Below, piece after piece: positions 8,157-16,834 of a DNA stretch of 64,000 nt (position 1 is its first letter; the number at the start of each line of letters is the position of its first letter). Made by a program: the position numbers and the translations under genes. The notes under the pieces were generated by a model. That model saw only the letters and a program-made list of their open reading frames with translations. It ran no database searches and was not told the DNA's origin. This stretch comes from Paracoccus xiamenensis (lineage in GTDB: Bacteria; Pseudomonadota; Alphaproteobacteria; Rhodobacterales; Rhodobacteraceae): positions 1,116,001-1,180,000 of the forward strand of contig NZ_JAAOHY010000001.1 in assembly GCF_011308835.1 (NCBI RefSeq), in the 5' to 3' direction.

Positions 8157-9674
8157 TTATTCGGCGACGGACAGCGCCACGAAGCGCGGCTCGCCACCGC
8201 GCCGGATCATCAACAGCAGTGACTTGCGGCCAGCCTCGCGGGCCTCGTCCACGCGCGCCCGCAGATCGCGGATCGAGGCAACGGGCTGCTGGCCGGCCTC
8301 GGTGATGACATCACCCGGCGACAGGCCTTTGTCGGCCGCGTCCGAGGTCGGATCGACCCCGCGCACGACCAGACCGTCCTGCCCCTCGCCCATGCCCAGC
8401 TCAGCTGCGATTTCCGGGGTCAGGGTCTGCAGCTGCATCCCCAGCGTATCGCCGCTGGCATCGTCCGGCGTCGCAGGATCATCGCTGGCCGTGCCTTCGG
8501 CTGTCTCGCGCCGGCCCAGCGTGACCTTCAGCTCCTCGGATTCGCCATTGCGCAGGACGGTCACATCGACTTCCTCGCCGATCGGGGCCTGTGCCACGCG
8601 GGCGACCAGATCGCGGTCATCCTCGATCTCGTTGCCGGCGAAATTGGTGATGACATCGCCAGCCCGCACGCCCGCATCGGCGGCGGGGCCTTCGGGCACA
8701 TCGGTGACCATTGCGCCCATACCGCTGTCCAGCCCCAGCGATTCCGCGATTTCCGGGGTCACGCGCTGGATCTTGACGCCCAGCCAGCCGCGACGGGTCT
8801 CGCCGAATTCACGCAGCTGGTCGATAACCGTGCCGACCACGTTCGACGCCATAGAAAAGCCGATCCCGATCGAGCCGCCATTCGGCGACAGGATCGCGGT
8901 GTTCACGCCGATCACCTTGCCATCCATGTTGAACAAGGGCCCGCCAGAGTTGCCGCGGTTGATCGAGGCGTCGGTCTGGATGAAGTCATCATAGGTCCCG
9001 GTCAGCGCCCGGCCGCGTGCCGAAACGATCCCGGTCGAGGCCGAGAAGCCCTGCCCCAGCGGGTTGCCAAGCGCCAGCACCCAGTCGCCGACACGGGCAG
9101 CGTCGCTGTCGCCGAAGCCGACATAGGGCAGATCGGTGGCCTCGACCTTCAGCAGCGCGATGTCGGTCTGCTTGTCGGTGCCGACAACCTCGGCCCGGCG
9201 GCGGGCGCCGTCGCGGAACTCGATCTCGATTTCATCGGCGCCTTCGATGACGTGATTGTTGGTGACGATATAGCCGTCATCGGAAATGACGAAACCCGAA
9301 CCCAGCGCATTGGCACGCTGCGGCGGGCGTTGGCCGCCAAAGCGGGGATCGCCGCCCTCGCCCTGGTTCGGCATGGGAAAGCCGAAATCACGGAACAGGT
9401 CCGAAAAAGGGCTACCTTCAGGGAAGGCCGGGCCGGTCGGCTGTTCGATCACGGCGGTGGTGTTGATGTTGACGACGGCGGGCGAGACCTTCTCGACCAG
9501 GTCGGCAAAGCTGTCAGGCATGATCTGCTGACGGCGCGCCGCGGTATCGGGCGCGGCCAGCGGTGCATCGGTATTGGCCGGAGCGGCGGCCTCTTGCGCT
9601 GTGACGGGCATCGCGCCAAGCGTCAGCGCGGCCACCGAAACAGAGGCCAGGATATTGGAGAAGCGGGTGCGCAT
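8157..9674 (-). CDS. degP: Periplasmic Do/HtrA-family serine protease
   Basis: DegP/HtrA degrades or refolds damaged envelope proteins. The 505 residues contain an N-terminal signal peptide ending near PVTAQEA, a trypsin-like domain with the catalytic triad His141 (NNHVIEG), Asp171 (KQTDIALL) and Ser243 (RGNSGGP), and two PDZ domains (about residues 285-375 and 400-500). A Gly/Phe-rich Q-linker (about 80-120) precedes the protease as in the Do subfamily. It lies after hflKC, another envelope protein quality-control unit, but has its own promoter region with an inverted repeat at 9773-9808. Confidence 0.95.
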   Translation of the reverse strand: MRTRFSNILASVSVAALTLGAMPVTAQEAAAPANTDAPLAAPDTAARRQQIMPDSFADLVEKVSPAVVNINTTAVIEQPTGPAFPEGSPFSDLFRDFGFPMPNQGEGGDPRFGGQRPPQRANALGSGFVISDDGYIVTNNHVIEGADEIEIEFRDGARRRAEVVGTDKQTDIALLKVEATDLPYVGFGDSDAARVGDWVLALGNPLGQGFSASTGIVSARGRALTGTYDDFIQTDASINRGNSGGPLFNMDGKVIGVNTAILSPNGGSIGIGFSMASNVVGTVIDQLREFGETRRGWLGVKIQRVTPEIAESLGLDSGMGAMVTDVPEGPAADAGVRAGDVITNFAGNEIEDDRDLVARVAQAPIGEEVDVTVLRNGESEELKVTLGRRETAEGTASDDPATPDDASGDTLGMQLQTLTPEIAAELGMGEGQDGLVVRGVDPTSDAADKGLSPGDVITEAGQQPVASIRDLRARVDEAREAGRKSLLLMIRRGGEPRFVALSVAE

Positions 9675-9772
9675 CGAATGTTCCTTTCATCAGAGCGCCT
9701 CGGGAAGTCAGCGCACGGCCATAGGGCCGGTTTGCATTTGCAGAGAACGGCAGATGGGGAGCCGTTGCAAAT

Positions 9773-9808
9773 AAATCACGCTCCGCAGCAATGAACTCAT
9801 CGTGATTT
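9773..9808. promoter_or_regulatory. Inverted repeat upstream of degP
   Basis: AAATCACG at 9773-9780 is mirrored by CGTGATTT at 9801-9808, 20 bases apart, 100 bases before the degP start and after the hflC terminator. The spacing would suit a dimeric regulator; no named consensus is claimed. Confidence 0.35.
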
Positions 9809-9822
9809 TTCTGTAACATGAA

Positions 9823-9846
9823 AAAGGGCGGCCGAAGCCGCCCTTT
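9823..9846 (-). terminator. Terminator after hflC
   Basis: A perfect 10-bp stem AAAGGGCGGC / GCCGCCCTTT around a TTCG tetraloop, followed by TTTTT-type tract on the minus strand, five bases past the hflC stop. Confidence 0.95.
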
Positions 9847-9851
9847 CTCGA

Positions 9852-11084
9852 TCAGTTGGTTACCGGGGCTTCTGCCGGCGTTTCGACCGGCGGCTCGACT
9901 GCCTCCGTTTCGACGGTCTCCGTTTCAGCGGCCTCTGTTTCAGCGGCCTCCGTTTCGGCAGCCTCTGCTTCAGCGGCCTCTGCTTCAGCGGGCGGCGCCA
10001 CATCCGTGCTTGCCGGATCCGTTGCCATCGCCGCGCCGGGCTCGGCGTCCCAGGGCATTTCCAGCGGCTTGGCCGTCACTGCGCTGTCAGCCCGGATCGG
10101 ATCGGTCGCCGTTGGTGCTGCCGCGCCGTCCTGCGGGGGCAAGGTCGACAGGCTTTCTTCCTGCGGCAAATCCTCTGCCGGCGTCAGCGGCTGGGCATTC
10201 GCGGCCCCGTCGCGGCCCAGATAGGTGAAGAAATCACCTTCCGGCTGGATGACGATCTGCGAGTTTCCGGCCTGCAACGCCCGCTCATATGCGGTCATCG
10301 ACCGCGTGAAGGCGAAGAATTCCGGGTCGCGCCCGAAGGCTTCGGCGAAGATCGCGTTGCGCGATGCGTCCGCCTCACCCCGGATGATCTCGGCATTGCG
10401 GCGCGCCTCCGAGGTCAGCTCGACCACGGTCCGGTCTGCGGCGGCGCGCACCCGGCGCGCGGCCTCGTTACCGCGGGCGATCTCGTCGGCGGCCTCGCGC
10501 TGGCGCTCGGCCCGCATCCGTTCATAGGTGGCCGAAAGGTTCTGCTCTGGCAGGTCGGTGCGGGTCAGGCGCACGTCGATGATCTCGACCCCCAACCCTT
10601 CCGAGTTGCGCCGCGCCTCATCGCGGATCTGGTTCATCAGCGCCGTGCGGTCATCCGAAAGCACGGTGGTCGAGGGCACGCCACCCAGCACCTCGCGGAT
10701 GGCGGTGCGCACGATCGGGTCCAGACGGCCCATCGCGGCATCGGTCCCGCCGGCCCCGACGGCCTGACGGAAGCGGACGACATCGGTGATGCGCCAGCGC
10801 GCGAAAGCGTCGACGATCAGGCGGCGGTCATCCAGCGGGGTGATTTCGGCCGGGTTGGTCGCCAGCCCCAGCATACGGTCGTCATATTTGACAACCTGAT
10901 CCATGAACGGGATCTTCATCCCCAGACCGGGCTGTTCCTGCACATCGACAACACGGCCCAGACGCAGCACCAGCGCCTTTTCACGTTCATCGACGATGAA
11001 CAGCGACGAAGCGGCGATGACCCCCACCACGATCAGCGCAGGGATCGCCAGCGTGCCCAGTAGTTTCTTGCGTGCACTGGCCAT
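9852..11084 (-). CDS. hflC: HflC, SPFH-domain partner of FtsH control complex, with acidic C-terminal tail
   Basis: HflC forms with HflK a membrane complex that surrounds and restrains the FtsH protease. One N-terminal membrane helix (IPALIVVGVIAASSLFIV) is followed by the SPFH/band-7 domain and a coiled coil (AERQREAADEIARGNEAARR). The core ends near residue 290 with FFTYLG, matching the usual family length. An extra 120 residues follow, ending in tandem Ala-Glu-Thr-Glu units and no hydrophobic segment. The topology of the family puts this tail in the periplasm. The ATG overlaps the hflK stop as TGATG. Confidence 0.95.
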   Translation of the reverse strand: MASARKKLLGTLAIPALIVVGVIAASSLFIVDEREKALVLRLGRVVDVQEQPGLGMKIPFMDQVVKYDDRMLGLATNPAEITPLDDRRLIVDAFARWRITDVVRFRQAVGAGGTDAAMGRLDPIVRTAIREVLGGVPSTTVLSDDRTALMNQIRDEARRNSEGLGVEIIDVRLTRTDLPEQNLSATYERMRAERQREAADEIARGNEAARRVRAAADRTVVELTSEARRNAEIIRGEADASRNAIFAEAFGRDPEFFAFTRSMTAYERALQAGNSQIVIQPEGDFFTYLGRDGAANAQPLTPAEDLPQEESLSTLPPQDGAAAPTATDPIRADSAVTAKPLEMPWDAEPGAAMATDPASTDVAPPAEAEAAEAEAAETEAAETEAAETETVETEAVEPPVETPAEAPVTN

Positions 11085-12346
11085 CAGTTGCCCCCCGTCT
11101 GCGTCGTGGTCGTCGTCTCATTGGCAGCACCGGCCGGACGCGCGCCGCCCTGGCGCAGCTGGTCCAGCGGCAGATAGGGCACGACCCCGCTGCCGGCACC
11201 GTCATCCAGCAGGACCTTGTCGACCTGCCCCAGAACTTTTTCCATGGTTTCCAGATACATCCGCTTGCGCGTCACCTCGGGCGCCTTGGCATATTCGGCA
11301 TAGACCGAATTGAAGCGCGCCGATTCACCCTGGGCCTCGTTCACGGCCTGGGCCCGGTAAGCCTCGGCTTCCTCGACCAGGGCAGCTGCTTCACCGCGGG
11401 CAGCTGCCAGAACGCGGTTGGCATATGCGTCAGCTTCCTTTTCCAGCGCATCGCGGCGCTGCTGGGCGGCCTGCACCTCGCGGAAGGCGTCGATCACCTC
11501 TCCCGGCGGGTCGGCCCGGTCAAGGTTGACGCGGACCACGTTGATCCCCGACTGATAGCTGTCCAGCGTCTGCTGGACCGACATCTTCAGATCCTCGGCG
11601 ATGGCACCCCGGTCCCGGTTCAGGATCGGTGCCAGTTCAGAACGCGCGATAATGTCGCGCATCGAGGATTCCGCGACCGCCCGGATGGTGCCGGGGGCGT
11701 CGGCCAGGTTGAACAGGTATTTTTCCGGGTCCGAGATGTTCCAGACCACCTGATATTCCATGTTCACGATGTTCTGGTCACGGGTCAGCATCAGCCCGCT
11801 GTCGGTCGCTGTGACGGAACCACTGCCGCGCCGCGTCGAATCGGTCTGGCCGGTGCCGATTTCGGTCACGCGTTCGCCGGTGACCTGAACGATTTCCTTG
11901 GTCACGATCGGCCAAGGGGCAAAGTTCAGACCCGGATCGCCGGTTCCGACCGCACGCCCGAACAGGAATTCGACAGAGCGTTCTTCCGGCTTGACGGTAT
12001 AGAAGCTGGCGAAGGCCCAAAGCCCGACCAGCACGATGGCACCAAGGCCAAGCGTCCGGCGGTCAAGGCTGAAACCCGGCCCCTGCGGCCGGCGCGGGCC
12101 ACCACCCCCACCGTTGCCCGATCCGCGCCCGCCCATCAGCACGCGCAGCCGGTCCTGGCCCTTCTTCATCAGGTCTTCGATTTCCGGCATCTCGCCCGGA
12201 CGGCGCGGCGGTTCGGGGCGCTGGTTGCCCTGTTCGCCCTGTTGCCCCCATGGCCGCTGCGGGCCGCGAGGCGGCTCCTTGCCGTCATTATCGCCGCCAT
12301 TTCCGTTATTTCCGCCGCTGCCGCCGCCCCAGGGGCCCTGTGCCAT
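11084..12346 (-). CDS. hflK: HflK, SPFH-domain partner of FtsH control complex
   Basis: The 420-residue protein has a cytoplasmic N-terminal part rich in Gly, Asn and Pro (GGGSGGNNGNGG), one membrane helix at about residues 85-105 (LGLGAIVLVGLWAFASFYTV), and the SPFH/band-7 domain with a long coiled coil. It partners HflC, encoded immediately downstream with a one-base overlap. The start MAQGPWGGG is chosen because AAGAGG stands 8-9 bases before it; a longer frame to 12406 lacks such a site. It follows gor after 89 bases on the same strand. Confidence 0.95.
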   Translation of the reverse strand: MAQGPWGGGSGGNNGNGGDNDGKEPPRGPQRPWGQQGEQGNQRPEPPRRPGEMPEIEDLMKKGQDRLRVLMGGRGSGNGGGGGPRRPQGPGFSLDRRTLGLGAIVLVGLWAFASFYTVKPEERSVEFLFGRAVGTGDPGLNFAPWPIVTKEIVQVTGERVTEIGTGQTDSTRRGSGSVTATDSGLMLTRDQNIVNMEYQVVWNISDPEKYLFNLADAPGTIRAVAESSMRDIIARSELAPILNRDRGAIAEDLKMSVQQTLDSYQSGINVVRVNLDRADPPGEVIDAFREVQAAQQRRDALEKEADAYANRVLAAARGEAAALVEEAEAYRAQAVNEAQGESARFNSVYAEYAKAPEVTRKRMYLETMEKVLGQVDKVLLDDGAGSGVVPYLPLDQLRQGGARPAGAANETTTTTQTGGN

Positions 12347-12435
12347 CTGTCTGCCTCTTGCTGTTGTACTTGTGCCTGAAACTGGGGGCAAAGCCCCGAA
12401 AGTCAAGGCTTTGCCGATCTTCTCTATACTCTGCC

Positions 12436-13815
12436 CTACGCGGGCGCGGGCGCCTCATGCCGGCGCGAGGGCTGGCGCATCGTGACCAGTTCCTCGGCCA
12501 AAGTCGGGTGAACGGCGACGGTCAGATCGAAATCTTCCTTGGTCGCGCCCATGGTGATCGGGATCGCCACAAGCTGGATCAACTCGCCCGCCTCGGGCCC
12601 GAAGATCTGGCAGCCCAGAACCTTCCGCGTCGCCTCGTCCACGATCAGCTTCATCATCACCCGCGCATCCGAGCCCGCAAACAGCGATTTCATCGGCCGG
12701 AATCGGGTGTCATAGATCTCGACCCCGCCGCGCTGGATCGCCTCATCCTCGGTCATGCCGATGCTAGCGACCTCGTGCGGGCGGGTATAGACGGCGCTGG
12801 CAACAAGACCGTGATCCAGATTGTGAGGCTTGTTGCCAAAGATAGTATCGGCAAAGGCGTGCCCTTCGCGGATCGCCACCGGCGTCAAATTGACGCGGTC
12901 GGTCACATCGCCCACCGCGAAGATCGAGGGGATGTTCGTCTGCGACCATTCGTCCACGGCGACTGCGCCATTGGGGGCCAGCGTCACGCCGGCATTTTCC
13001 AGACCGAGACCCTTGGTATAGGGCGCGCGGCCGGTCGCGAAGATGACGGCGTCGAAATCCTCGACCTTGCCGTCTTCGAACGTGACGCGGGTCTGATCGC
13101 CCTGCTTGTCCAGCCGGGCCGGATTCTGCTTCAGCCGGACATGGATGCCGCTATCGGCCAGCTGCATGGTCAGCAATTCGCGCAGATCATTGTCAAAGCC
13201 GCGCAGCACCTTGTCACCGCGATAAACCAGCGTGGTATCGACGCCCAACCCGTTGAGGATGGTGGAAAATTCGCAGGCGATAAAGCCTCCGCCCACGACC
13301 AGAACCCGCCCCGGCAGCCGGTCCAGAAGGAACAGATCGTCCGAGATCATGCCCAGATCGTCACCGGGGATACCGGGCAGGTAAGGACGCCCGCCTGCGG
13401 CGATCAGGATATGCTTGGCGCTCACGCGCATGCCGTCGGCCAGTTCGACCTCGTGCGGGCCAACGATGTGGGCGCGCTGGTGGAAGATGTTGACGCCAGC
13501 AACTTCCAGCCCCTTGGTATAGGCGGCTTCAAGCCGGTTCAGTTCCGCATCCAGCCTGACCTTGAAGGCGTCCCAGCTGAAGTTGCCGGCGGTGGCGTCT
13601 TCCCAGCCGAAGCCGCGCGCCTGCGCCGCCTCTGCCGGCGCGGCCGAGGCGAAGACCATCAGCTTTTTCGGCACGCAGCCCCGGATCACGCAGGTGCCGC
13701 CCATCCGGCTTTCCTCGGCCAGTGCAACCTTGGCACCGTATCCGGCCGAGATCCGCGCAGCCCGCACCCCGCCAGAGCCGCCGCCGATCACGAACAGGTC
13801 ATAATCGAAGCTCAT
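12436..13815 (-). CDS. gor: Glutathione-disulfide reductase
   Basis: This FAD- and NADPH-dependent flavoenzyme reduces oxidised glutathione. The 459 residues carry the FAD-binding GGGSGGVRAAR near the N-terminus, the redox-active disulfide in GGTCVIRGCVPKKL, the NADPH-binding VVGGGFIACEF region and the C-terminal catalytic VAVHPTLAEE. The VIRGCVPKK variant is usual for alphaproteobacterial and plant-type enzymes. Its ATG overlaps the rpiA stop by four bases (ATGA), which fits a link between pentose-phosphate metabolism and NADPH-dependent redox defence. Confidence 0.95.
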   Translation of the reverse strand: MSFDYDLFVIGGGSGGVRAARISAGYGAKVALAEESRMGGTCVIRGCVPKKLMVFASAAPAEAAQARGFGWEDATAGNFSWDAFKVRLDAELNRLEAAYTKGLEVAGVNIFHQRAHIVGPHEVELADGMRVSAKHILIAAGGRPYLPGIPGDDLGMISDDLFLLDRLPGRVLVVGGGFIACEFSTILNGLGVDTTLVYRGDKVLRGFDNDLRELLTMQLADSGIHVRLKQNPARLDKQGDQTRVTFEDGKVEDFDAVIFATGRAPYTKGLGLENAGVTLAPNGAVAVDEWSQTNIPSIFAVGDVTDRVNLTPVAIREGHAFADTIFGNKPHNLDHGLVASAVYTRPHEVASIGMTEDEAIQRGGVEIYDTRFRPMKSLFAGSDARVMMKLIVDEATRKVLGCQIFGPEAGELIQLVAIPITMGATKEDFDLTVAVHPTLAEELVTMRQPSRRHEAPAPA

Positions 13816-14540
13816 TCCACGGCCTCCTCGACAACCAGTTCGACCACGCCGCCATCCGGTTGACCGACAATCGCCAGATCGCAGATGCCCAGAAACAGCC
13901 CGTTTTCCACCACGCCGGGCAGCGCGTTCAGCGCCACCGACAGCCGCGCCGCGTCCGGGATCGCCTCCAGCGCCAGATCGAGGATATAGTTCCCCTCATC
14001 CGTCAGCACCGGGGCCTCGCCCTGCATGCGCCGCACCACCGGGCGACCTTCCAGTTCCAGATCGGCCAAGACCCGCTCGATCAGCGCCTGCGTGGTCTGC
14101 CAGCCGAACGGGATCACCTCGACCGGCAGCTTGAAGGCGCCCAGCACCTCGACCACCTTGCCGCCATCGGCGATCACCACCATCCGGTCGGATGCGCGCG
14201 CCACGATCTTTTCGCGCAGCAGCGCCGCGCCGCCGCCCTTGATCAGGTTCAGGTCGGGGTCCAATTCGTCCGCGCCGTCGATGGTCAGGTCCAGCCAGCC
14301 GATATCGTCCAGCGTCTCGATCCTGATACCAAGGCTTTCGGCCAGTTCCGCCGTCGCCTTGCTGGTCGAGGCGCAGCGCAGCTTCAGCCCCTCGGCCTTC
14401 ACCCGCTCGGCCAGCCGGTGAACCAGAAACACCGCGGTCGAGCCGGTGCCGAGGCCCAGCCGCATCCCGTCTTGCACCAATGCGACGGCCGCAGTGGCAG
14501 CGGCGTTCTTGGCGGTATCGGCGGGGGAAAGGTCGGTCAT
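13812..14540 (-). CDS. rpiA: Ribose-5-phosphate isomerase A
   Basis: RpiA interconverts ribose-5-phosphate and ribulose-5-phosphate in the pentose phosphate pathway. The 242 residues contain the phosphate-binding GLGTGSTA, the STSKAT segment, the catalytic DGADELDPDLNLIKGGGAA with the expected Asp and Lys, and the LREKIVA motif. It is the first gene of the rpiA-gor unit and is divergent from ispDF with 145 bases between the starts. Confidence 0.97.
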   Translation of the reverse strand: MTDLSPADTAKNAAATAAVALVQDGMRLGLGTGSTAVFLVHRLAERVKAEGLKLRCASTSKATAELAESLGIRIETLDDIGWLDLTIDGADELDPDLNLIKGGGAALLREKIVARASDRMVVIADGGKVVEVLGAFKLPVEVIPFGWQTTQALIERVLADLELEGRPVVRRMQGEAPVLTDEGNYILDLALEAIPDAARLSVALNALPGVVENGLFLGICDLAIVGQPDGGVVELVVEEAVE

Positions 14541-14685
14541 GGCTCTGGTCCCTTTGGCAGCATGTATCGCCCGCCTTATCTAGCCTGCCCGCGCCGCGAT
14601 AGACAGGGGGCGAGTTACGAAAAGACCGGCAAGCCGCCCATGCGCCCCGATTGCGCGGGCGCCGCGCCTGCACTAGACCGGCGCC

Positions 14686-15825
14686 ATGCAAAGCCTCGAC
14701 CAGATCGCCGTCATCATCACCGCCGCCGGACGCGGCAGCCGCATGGGCGGCGCGCCAAAGCAATGGCGCGACCTGTCGGGGCGCAGCGTGCTGGCGCGCA
14801 GCATCGACGCCTTTGCGGGTTTCGGCCGCATCGTCGTGACCGTCAGCCCCGAGGACATGGCCCATGCCGTCCAGACGCTTGGCGGCAATGTCACATTGGT
14901 CGCTGGCGGCGCGACCCGGTCCGACAGCGTCCGCGCCGGGCTGGAGGTGCTGGACGGCAGCGGCATCACCCATGTGCTGATCCATGACGGTGCCCGCCCG
15001 CTGGTCTCCTCTGCGGTGATCGCGGGCGTGGTCGACGCATTGGCAGCCGGTGCCGTGGCCGCCGCCCCCGCCCTGCCCGTCACCGATGCGCTGTGGCGTG
15101 GCACCGATGGCCGCGTCACCGGCACCGCCCCGCGCGAGGGGCTGTTTCGCGCCCAGACCCCGCAGGGCTTCCGTCTGGACACCATTCTGGCCGCGCATCG
15201 CGCCTTTCCCGAAGGCGCGGCGGATGATGTCGAACAGGCGCAGAAAGCCGGGCATGAGGTGGCGATTACCGAAGGCGCGGAAGACAATCTGAAACTCACC
15301 TACGGGCCGGATTTCGACCGCGCCCGCCGAATCCTGGGGACCGCGATGGATATTCGCCTTGGCAATGGTTTTGACGTGCATGCTTTCGAGGAAGGCGATC
15401 ACGTCACGCTCTGCGGGGTGCGGGTGCCGCATGATCGCGGGTTGAAAGGGCATTCGGACGCCGATGTCGGCATGCATGCCCTGACCGACGCGATCTATGG
15501 CGCGCTGGCAATGGGCGATATCGGCCGGCATTTCCCGCCGTCGGACCCGCAATGGAAAGGCGCCGACAGCGCCATTTTCCTGCGCCACGCCGCCGATCTG
15601 GCCCGCACGCAGGGCTTCAGCTTCGGCAATGCCGATGTGACCCTAATCTGCGAAGCGCCCAAGATCGGCCCCCATGCGCGCGCCATGCAGGACCGCCTGG
15701 CCGAGATCATGGGGATCGAGCCGGGCCGGGTGTCGGTCAAGGCCACCACCTCGGAACGGCTGGGCTTTACCGGCCGTGGCGAAGGCATCGCCGCCATCGC
15801 CACCGCCACGCTGATGAAAGGATAA
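14686..15825 (+). CDS. ispDF: Bifunctional IspD-IspF enzyme of the MEP isoprenoid pathway
   Basis: One 379-residue chain joins two enzymes. Residues 1-218 are IspD (2-C-methyl-D-erythritol 4-phosphate cytidylyltransferase), with [15 protein letters not shown] and the IHDGARPLV motif. Residues 221-379 are IspF (2,4-cyclodiphosphate synthase), with [19 protein letters not shown] and the metal-binding DIGRHFP segment. The fusion is common in alphaproteobacteria. An internal ATG at 15346 marks the start of the IspF part. It heads the unit ispDF-pgpA-pncC with three bases before pgpA. Confidence 0.97.
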   Translation: MQSLDQIAVIITAAGRGSRMGGAPKQWRDLSGRSVLARSIDAFAGFGRIVVTVSPEDMAHAVQTLGGNVTLVAGGATRSDSVRAGLEVLDGSGITHVLIHDGARPLVSSAVIAGVVDALAAGAVAAAPALPVTDALWRGTDGRVTGTAPREGLFRAQTPQGFRLDTILAAHRAFPEGAADDVEQAQKAGHEVAITEGAEDNLKLTYGPDFDRARRILGTAMDIRLGNGFDVHAFEEGDHVTLCGVRVPHDRGLKGHSDADVGMHALTDAIYGALAMGDIGRHFPPSDPQWKGADSAIFLRHAADLARTQGFSFGNADVTLICEAPKIGPHARAMQDRLAEIMGIEPGRVSVKATTSERLGFTGRGEGIAAIATATLMKG

Positions 15826-15828
15826 GCC

Positions 15829-16320
15829 ATGGACCGCATGATTGTGACCTGGTTCGGCGCCGGCCTGATGAAACCCGCCCCCGGCACCTGGGGATCGGCG
15901 GTGGCCGTCGCCTGCGGGGTGCTGATCCACTGGATCGGCAGCTTCCCGCTGCTGGCACTGGCAACCCTCGCTGTCACAGCGTTGGGTTTCTGGTCGGTCG
16001 CCCGCTATACTCGCGGGATGGAAGATCCCGACCGGTCCGAAATCGTCATCGATGAGGTCGCGGGTCAGTGGCTGGCCCTGTGCTTCCCGTCCTATGGCTT
16101 CTGGCATGCCGGTCTGGAATCGACCAATTTTCCCTGGCCCGGCTATGTCGCGGCCTTCCTGTTCTTCCGCCTGTTCGACATCTGGAAGCCTTGGCTGGTC
16201 GGCCGCGCCGACCGCGAAGGCGGCACCATGGGCGTCATGCTTGACGACCTGTGGGCGGGCCTGTTCGCGGGTCTCGCCACCATGGTCTGCGCCGGCATCT
16301 GGCACGGGCTGGTGATGTGA
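15829..16320 (+). CDS. pgpA: Phosphatidylglycerophosphatase A
   Basis: PgpA dephosphorylates phosphatidylglycerophosphate to phosphatidylglycerol in the inner membrane. The 163 residues include the family signature KPAPGTWGSA near the N-terminus, the acidic IDEVAGQWLAL motif, the FRLFDIWKPW motif, and about four hydrophobic segments. It starts three bases after ispDF and its last bases overlap the start of pncC by four (GTGA). Confidence 0.95.
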   Translation: MDRMIVTWFGAGLMKPAPGTWGSAVAVACGVLIHWIGSFPLLALATLAVTALGFWSVARYTRGMEDPDRSEIVIDEVAGQWLALCFPSYGFWHAGLESTNFPWPGYVAAFLFFRLFDIWKPWLVGRADREGGTMGVMLDDLWAGLFAGLATMVCAGIWHGLVM

Positions 16321-16784
16321 GCGCGGCAGCCGAGATCCTCGCCGCCGCCCGCGCGCAGGGGCTGATGATCGCCACGGCGGAAAGCTGTACCGGCGGCATG
16401 ATCGCGGCGGCGCTGACGGCGGTGCCGGGATCATCAGATGTGTTCGAGCGCGGCTTCGTCACCTATTCCAACGCCGCCAAGGAGAACATGCTGGGCATCC
16501 GCGAAACAACGCTGGCAGCGCATGGCGCGGTCAGCGAGGAAATCGCCGCCGAGATGGCGCTGGGTGCGCGGCACAATTCCAAGGCGGCGCTGACCGTGTC
16601 AGTCACCGGTATCGCCGGCCCCGGCGGGTCGGATCACAAGCCCGAGGGGCGCGTCTGCTTCGGCATTGCCACCCAGACCGGCGTGGCCACGGAAACGGTC
16701 GAGTTCGGCGCGCTTGGCCGCGAACAGGTCCGCGCAGCCGCCACCGAACACGCGCTGGCGCTGCTGCTGGCGGCGCTGGCATGA
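16317..16784 (+). CDS. pncC: Nicotinamide-nucleotide amidohydrolase (CinA C-terminal domain family)
   Basis: PncC deamidates nicotinamide mononucleotide in NAD recycling; these proteins are often annotated CinA. The 155 residues carry the signature ATAESCTGGMIAAALT, the catalytic Ser of VTYSNAAKENMLG and VTGIAGPGG. Only the C-terminal CinA domain is present, without the molybdopterin-binding half. The GTG at 16317 is chosen because it overlaps the pgpA stop (GTGA) and gives the normal length; the frame further upstream lies inside pgpA. Confidence 0.92.
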   Translation: MSAAAEILAAARAQGLMIATAESCTGGMIAAALTAVPGSSDVFERGFVTYSNAAKENMLGIRETTLAAHGAVSEEIAAEMALGARHNSKAALTVSVTGIAGPGGSDHKPEGRVCFGIATQTGVATETVEFGALGREQVRAAATEHALALLLAALA

Positions 16785-16788
16785 AAAA

Positions 16789-16810
16789 GGCGCGGCCCCA
16801 AGGCCGCGCC
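16789..16810 (-). terminator. Terminator after the Gly-Asp-Arg repeat gene
   Basis: GGCGCGGCC and GGCCGCGCC form a perfect 9-bp stem with a 4-base loop, followed by TTTTT on the minus strand. It lies just past the stop of pncC and between convergent genes, and works best for the minus-strand gene. Confidence 0.9.
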
Positions 16811-16834
16811 CATGTTCCCATCGGCTGAACCCGA

